DNA of 7,082 nucleotides from Candidatus Cloacimonadota bacterium (GTDB lineage Bacteria; Cloacimonadota; Cloacimonadia; Cloacimonadales; Cloacimonadaceae), in assembly GCA_028683635.1 (NCBI GenBank), contig JAQUHL010000013.1, positions 7,581-14,662 of the forward strand, given 5' to 3'. The translations under genes were made by a program, and so were the position numbers. The notes under the pieces are model-generated. The model did no database searches and was not told the DNA's origin. It saw only the letters and a list, made by a program, of their open reading frames with translations. Shown here piece after piece: positions 4,839 to 7,082 of this stretch. Position 1 is the first letter of the stretch. Each line of letters begins with the position of its first letter.

Positions 4839-7034
4839 ATGATCAAGTTGAAACATTTTTGTGAATTCTTAAAGAGATTTGTGCCATTCAAGCATAAGGG
4901 GAAGCCAAACCCAAACTCAGACACAAACTCCAAAAAAGCTGAAAGCTCCTTTACTCCCTTTCGTACGAACAGCCGCATAAGCGACATAATGATTGAAATG
5001 CACAACTATTCCTTCTACCATTCCCCACTTGAACAAGGTGTTCCGGATGAGAGATTTATCGGGCGAAGCAGGATCTTCAACAAGTTCAAATTGGTTATTG
5101 AACGGAATAAAACTAATTCTGGAGCGTATTTGATTACCGGATATCGCGGTATGGGAAAATCAAGCTTTGTTAAAAGACTTGTATCCAGTATTGTGTATGA
5201 TAATGAGGCAGATAGAATCAACGTATGCTATTGCTCCTCCTGTGCAATATACTTGTCTTTGTTATTGATTTTTTATGTTATGAAAAGGTTCGTACTCAGG
5301 AACTTTCTACACATAAATCAATTCGATTTCGCTTTCATTGCATCGACCATTTGTGTAGTGATGTTTTTGGCCTTCAACATCTTCGTAGAATATAAGAAAA
5401 ATGGATATATTGCAGACTTAAAGCTAAGTCACAAACGGCCTAAAAAGGTAACCCGGGCCATCAGATTCGTATCAGATCTGCTTGAGAGAAAAGTCGTTAT
5501 CGAAAAACGATCAATTTTCATAAGTGCATCATTAGCAATGATGAGTGCTATATATCTCGCTATATTTGTCGCTGGAAAATGTACTTTGGGCTGTTCAGAG
5601 GGTGGAATTTTTTTTATTAAGTCCATATCATTCATGTTATTGGGATACTTATGTATACGTATTGTATATTTTGTACACAAAATTGAGCAGCAATTCATGA
5701 AGCTCAAGACGGAATCACCCTCTGAGATATGGTACAATCTTCTCTTTAATACGTTTAAAACATTCAAATCGAAAAAATTCGACACTATTGAGCTTTCTTT
5801 AGGGTATGAAGCCCTCAATGAAAAAGACATATTTGCTACAATTACTTCGCAACTTCGTAACAAGATCTCAGAGTTTACCCATAACAAAGCTATCAATTTC
5901 AACAGATTTGCTATCGTTTCTGTGTTAGCGTTAGTTTTTTTTGCATCACCGGCAAGTCTGGCACTTAAAGAACATATTCGAAATGATAGTTTCATCCAAA
6001 AGTACATTCCTTCACTTTACTACCCAAGTCATAACAAATTTGTTGATGTGTATAAAAAAGACTTGAATTCATTCTACCATATATTCAGGAAAAATCGACA
6101 ATCAGTAGCCATAATGCAAACAAACTTAGTAAAGGTAGAAACGGGGGACTTCAATGTAAAGGCTTGTGCAAAGAGTCCAACTGCAATTAACAACAACTCA
6201 GTGATTCTTAACCACCCATCATTTGTAACAAAGTTTACTAATAAAATTGTATTGTTGAACGCTGAAACTAACATATATATTGGAGCGCTTTTGCGCTATT
6301 ATGCGTTCAGAGCAGGACTGAAAGATCCCTATAATGGTGTTTACTTTCTGATCATGTTTTCACTATTCCATCTTGTTTACTTATGCTATATTCGTTTGTA
6401 TCTCAGATACATAAAAACGAAAGATAAGCTGTATTCAAGAATAATAACACTCGAACAACGTATTTATGCGAGCCTGACCTCATCGAAAGGAGGTACGCAG
6501 ATAGGGACACCATCCATATCAATACCTCTATTCTCCACACGCAGATCATCTGTCCAATATCCCATTGCATCGACAAAGGATATTGAGGTAGAGTTGTTAC
6601 ATATTCTTCGTATGGCCAATCTCCGTTCGGTTCAGGGGAAGCTGCCTCAGTTTATTATCATTATTGATGAAGTGGATAAAATTGAGCCACATGACAGTGC
6701 GATCCTTTCAGCCCTGATCGAGGAAACAAAACTTAACAAAGACGCCATGATTTCCGAAAGTGTTGCAGACCAAAGCAGGAAAAGGCAGAAAGCGGTTTTT
6801 GCCTTGCTTTCCAATCTCAAACACTTCTTCACCACTGCTGATACAATGTTCTTTTTCATTGCCGGTCAAGAACTGTTTGATGCTTCCCTGGCAGATATAT
6901 CAGACCGTAATTACTTTCTTGGATCTATCTTCCATAGAGTGATAAACATCGAAAGTTTCTATAGTGACCTATCTGACAAACAAAACACAGACATAACAAG
7001 TATGACGGAAAACTACCTGTGCCGAATGTGTTGA
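4839..7034 (+). CDS. Membrane-embedded KAP-like P-loop ATPase
   Basis: The 731-residue protein has Walker A at 101-109 (GYRGMGKSS, Lys107) and Walker B at 605-611 (FIIIIDE, Asp610 and Glu611) followed by VDKIE. A sensor-1-like strand, FFFIAGQELFD, lies at 671-681. About 500 residues are inserted between the two Walker motifs. They hold six hydrophobic stretches, near 134-155, 163-184, 226-246, 256-280, 356-376 and 501-520. Six helices put both Walker motifs on the cytoplasmic side and leave residues 377-500 as one large outside loop. Membrane segments inside the NTPase core are the hallmark of KAP NTPases (Kidins220/PifA group); some bacterial members act in phage exclusion, so a defence role is possible but only inferred. 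The gene is more AT-rich than the operon beside it and points away from it. It ends with NYLCRMC soon after sensor 1, with little room for an arginine-finger or lid region, so it may be truncated. The exact family is uncertain. Confidence 0.8.
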   Translation: MIKLKHFCEFLKRFVPFKHKGKPNPNSDTNSKKAESSFTPFRTNSRISDIMIEMHNYSFYHSPLEQGVPDERFIGRSRIFNKFKLVIERNKTNSGAYLITGYRGMGKSSFVKRLVSSIVYDNEADRINVCYCSSCAIYLSLLLIFYVMKRFVLRNFLHINQFDFAFIASTICVVMFLAFNIFVEYKKNGYIADLKLSHKRPKKVTRAIRFVSDLLERKVVIEKRSIFISASLAMMSAIYLAIFVAGKCTLGCSEGGIFFIKSISFMLLGYLCIRIVYFVHKIEQQFMKLKTESPSEIWYNLLFNTFKTFKSKKFDTIELSLGYEALNEKDIFATITSQLRNKISEFTHNKAINFNRFAIVSVLALVFFASPASLALKEHIRNDSFIQKYIPSLYYPSHNKFVDVYKKDLNSFYHIFRKNRQSVAIMQTNLVKVETGDFNVKACAKSPTAINNNSVILNHPSFVTKFTNKIVLLNAETNIYIGALLRYYAFRAGLKDPYNGVYFLIMFSLFHLVYLCYIRLYLRYIKTKDKLYSRIITLEQRIYASLTSSKGGTQIGTPSISIPLFSTRRSSVQYPIASTKDIEVELLHILRMANLRSVQGKLPQFIIIIDEVDKIEPHDSAILSALIEETKLNKDAMISESVADQSRKRQKAVFALLSNLKHFFTTADTMFFFIAGQELFDASLADISDRNYFLGSIFHRVINIESFYSDLSDKQNTDITSMTENYLCRMC

Positions 7035-7082
7035 GTCCCAAATGTTGGTGTAAATTCCAACTCATTGTTTCTCTGGTTGTTT
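7035..7082. other. 48-base tail after the ATPase stop
   Basis: There is no hairpin or T-run here that would mark a terminator. The frame after the TGA at 7032-7034 stays open to the window edge, and so does one of the other two plus-strand frames (AGT CCC AAA...). This fits either an unseen downstream gene or the continuation of a broken ATPase gene. Confidence 0.4.

Noticed and set aside
5429..6007. 192-residue minus-strand reading frame inside the ATPase gene
   Set aside because: It is antisense to the membrane-helix region, has no recognisable motif, and the plus-strand frame carries the Walker motifs on both sides.
6487..6494. Strong internal Shine-Dalgarno-like AAGGAGGT in the ATPase gene
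   Set aside because: No ATG, GTG or TTG lies at a usable distance downstream, so I see no internal start. It encodes Lys-Gly-Gly in frame.
7032..7034. TGA in the ATPase gene as a possible selenocysteine codon, given the selenium-linked operon next door
   Set aside because: No bacterial SECIS-like hairpin is evident just after the TGA, P-loop ATPases of this kind are not known selenoproteins, and the following residues look unlike a conserved continuation.

Overview
The window holds two divergent blocks that look different. Positions 1-4360 carry four tightly packed minus-strand genes of an anaerobic purine/uric-acid breakdown operon. In transcription order they are an SsnA amidohydrolase, a YgeY-type M20 hydrolase, a fold-type II PLP enzyme resembling threonine synthase, and a dihydroorotase/dihydropyrimidinase-like amidohydrolase that runs off the left edge. 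Positions 4839-7034 carry one large plus-strand gene for a membrane-embedded P-loop ATPase. Between them lies a 478-base AT-rich divergent intergenic region.

The SsnA and YgeY pair is diagnostic of the 'selenium-linked' purine catabolism clusters found in E. coli (the ygeW-ygeX-ygeY-hyuA-ssnA-ygfK set), clostridia, spirochaetes and other anaerobes. The host is therefore probably an anaerobic or fermentative bacterium. The phylum cannot be fixed from this sequence; Cloacimonadota, Spirochaetota and Bacillota are all possible, and the Shine-Dalgarno sites and ordinary stop use fit a standard bacterial code. In the usual scheme an SsnA-type hydrolase opens a purine ring, a hydantoinase-like enzyme opens the second ring, YgeW and YgeY strip carbamoyl groups to leave 2,3-diaminopropionate, and YgeX (a PLP lyase) splits that into pyruvate and ammonia. 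Here the slot next to ygeY holds a Zn-ribbon threonine-synthase-like protein rather than an obvious YgeX, so it may do the final lyase step. Genes for YgeW, YgfK and the molybdenum hydroxylase are not in the window.

The operon is translationally coupled: a 19-base gap, an ATGA overlap and a TGATG overlap separate successive genes. Hand counts of sample lines give roughly 50% GC in the operon and about 33-40% in the ATPase gene and its upstream region, suggesting that the right block is of different origin.

The ATPase has Walker A near residue 101 and Walker B near residue 605, with about 500 residues and six predicted membrane helices between them. This is the layout of KAP-type P-loop NTPases, some of which act in phage exclusion. 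Its reading frame stops soon after Walker B and sensor 1, which may mean truncation or a frameshift at the right end.
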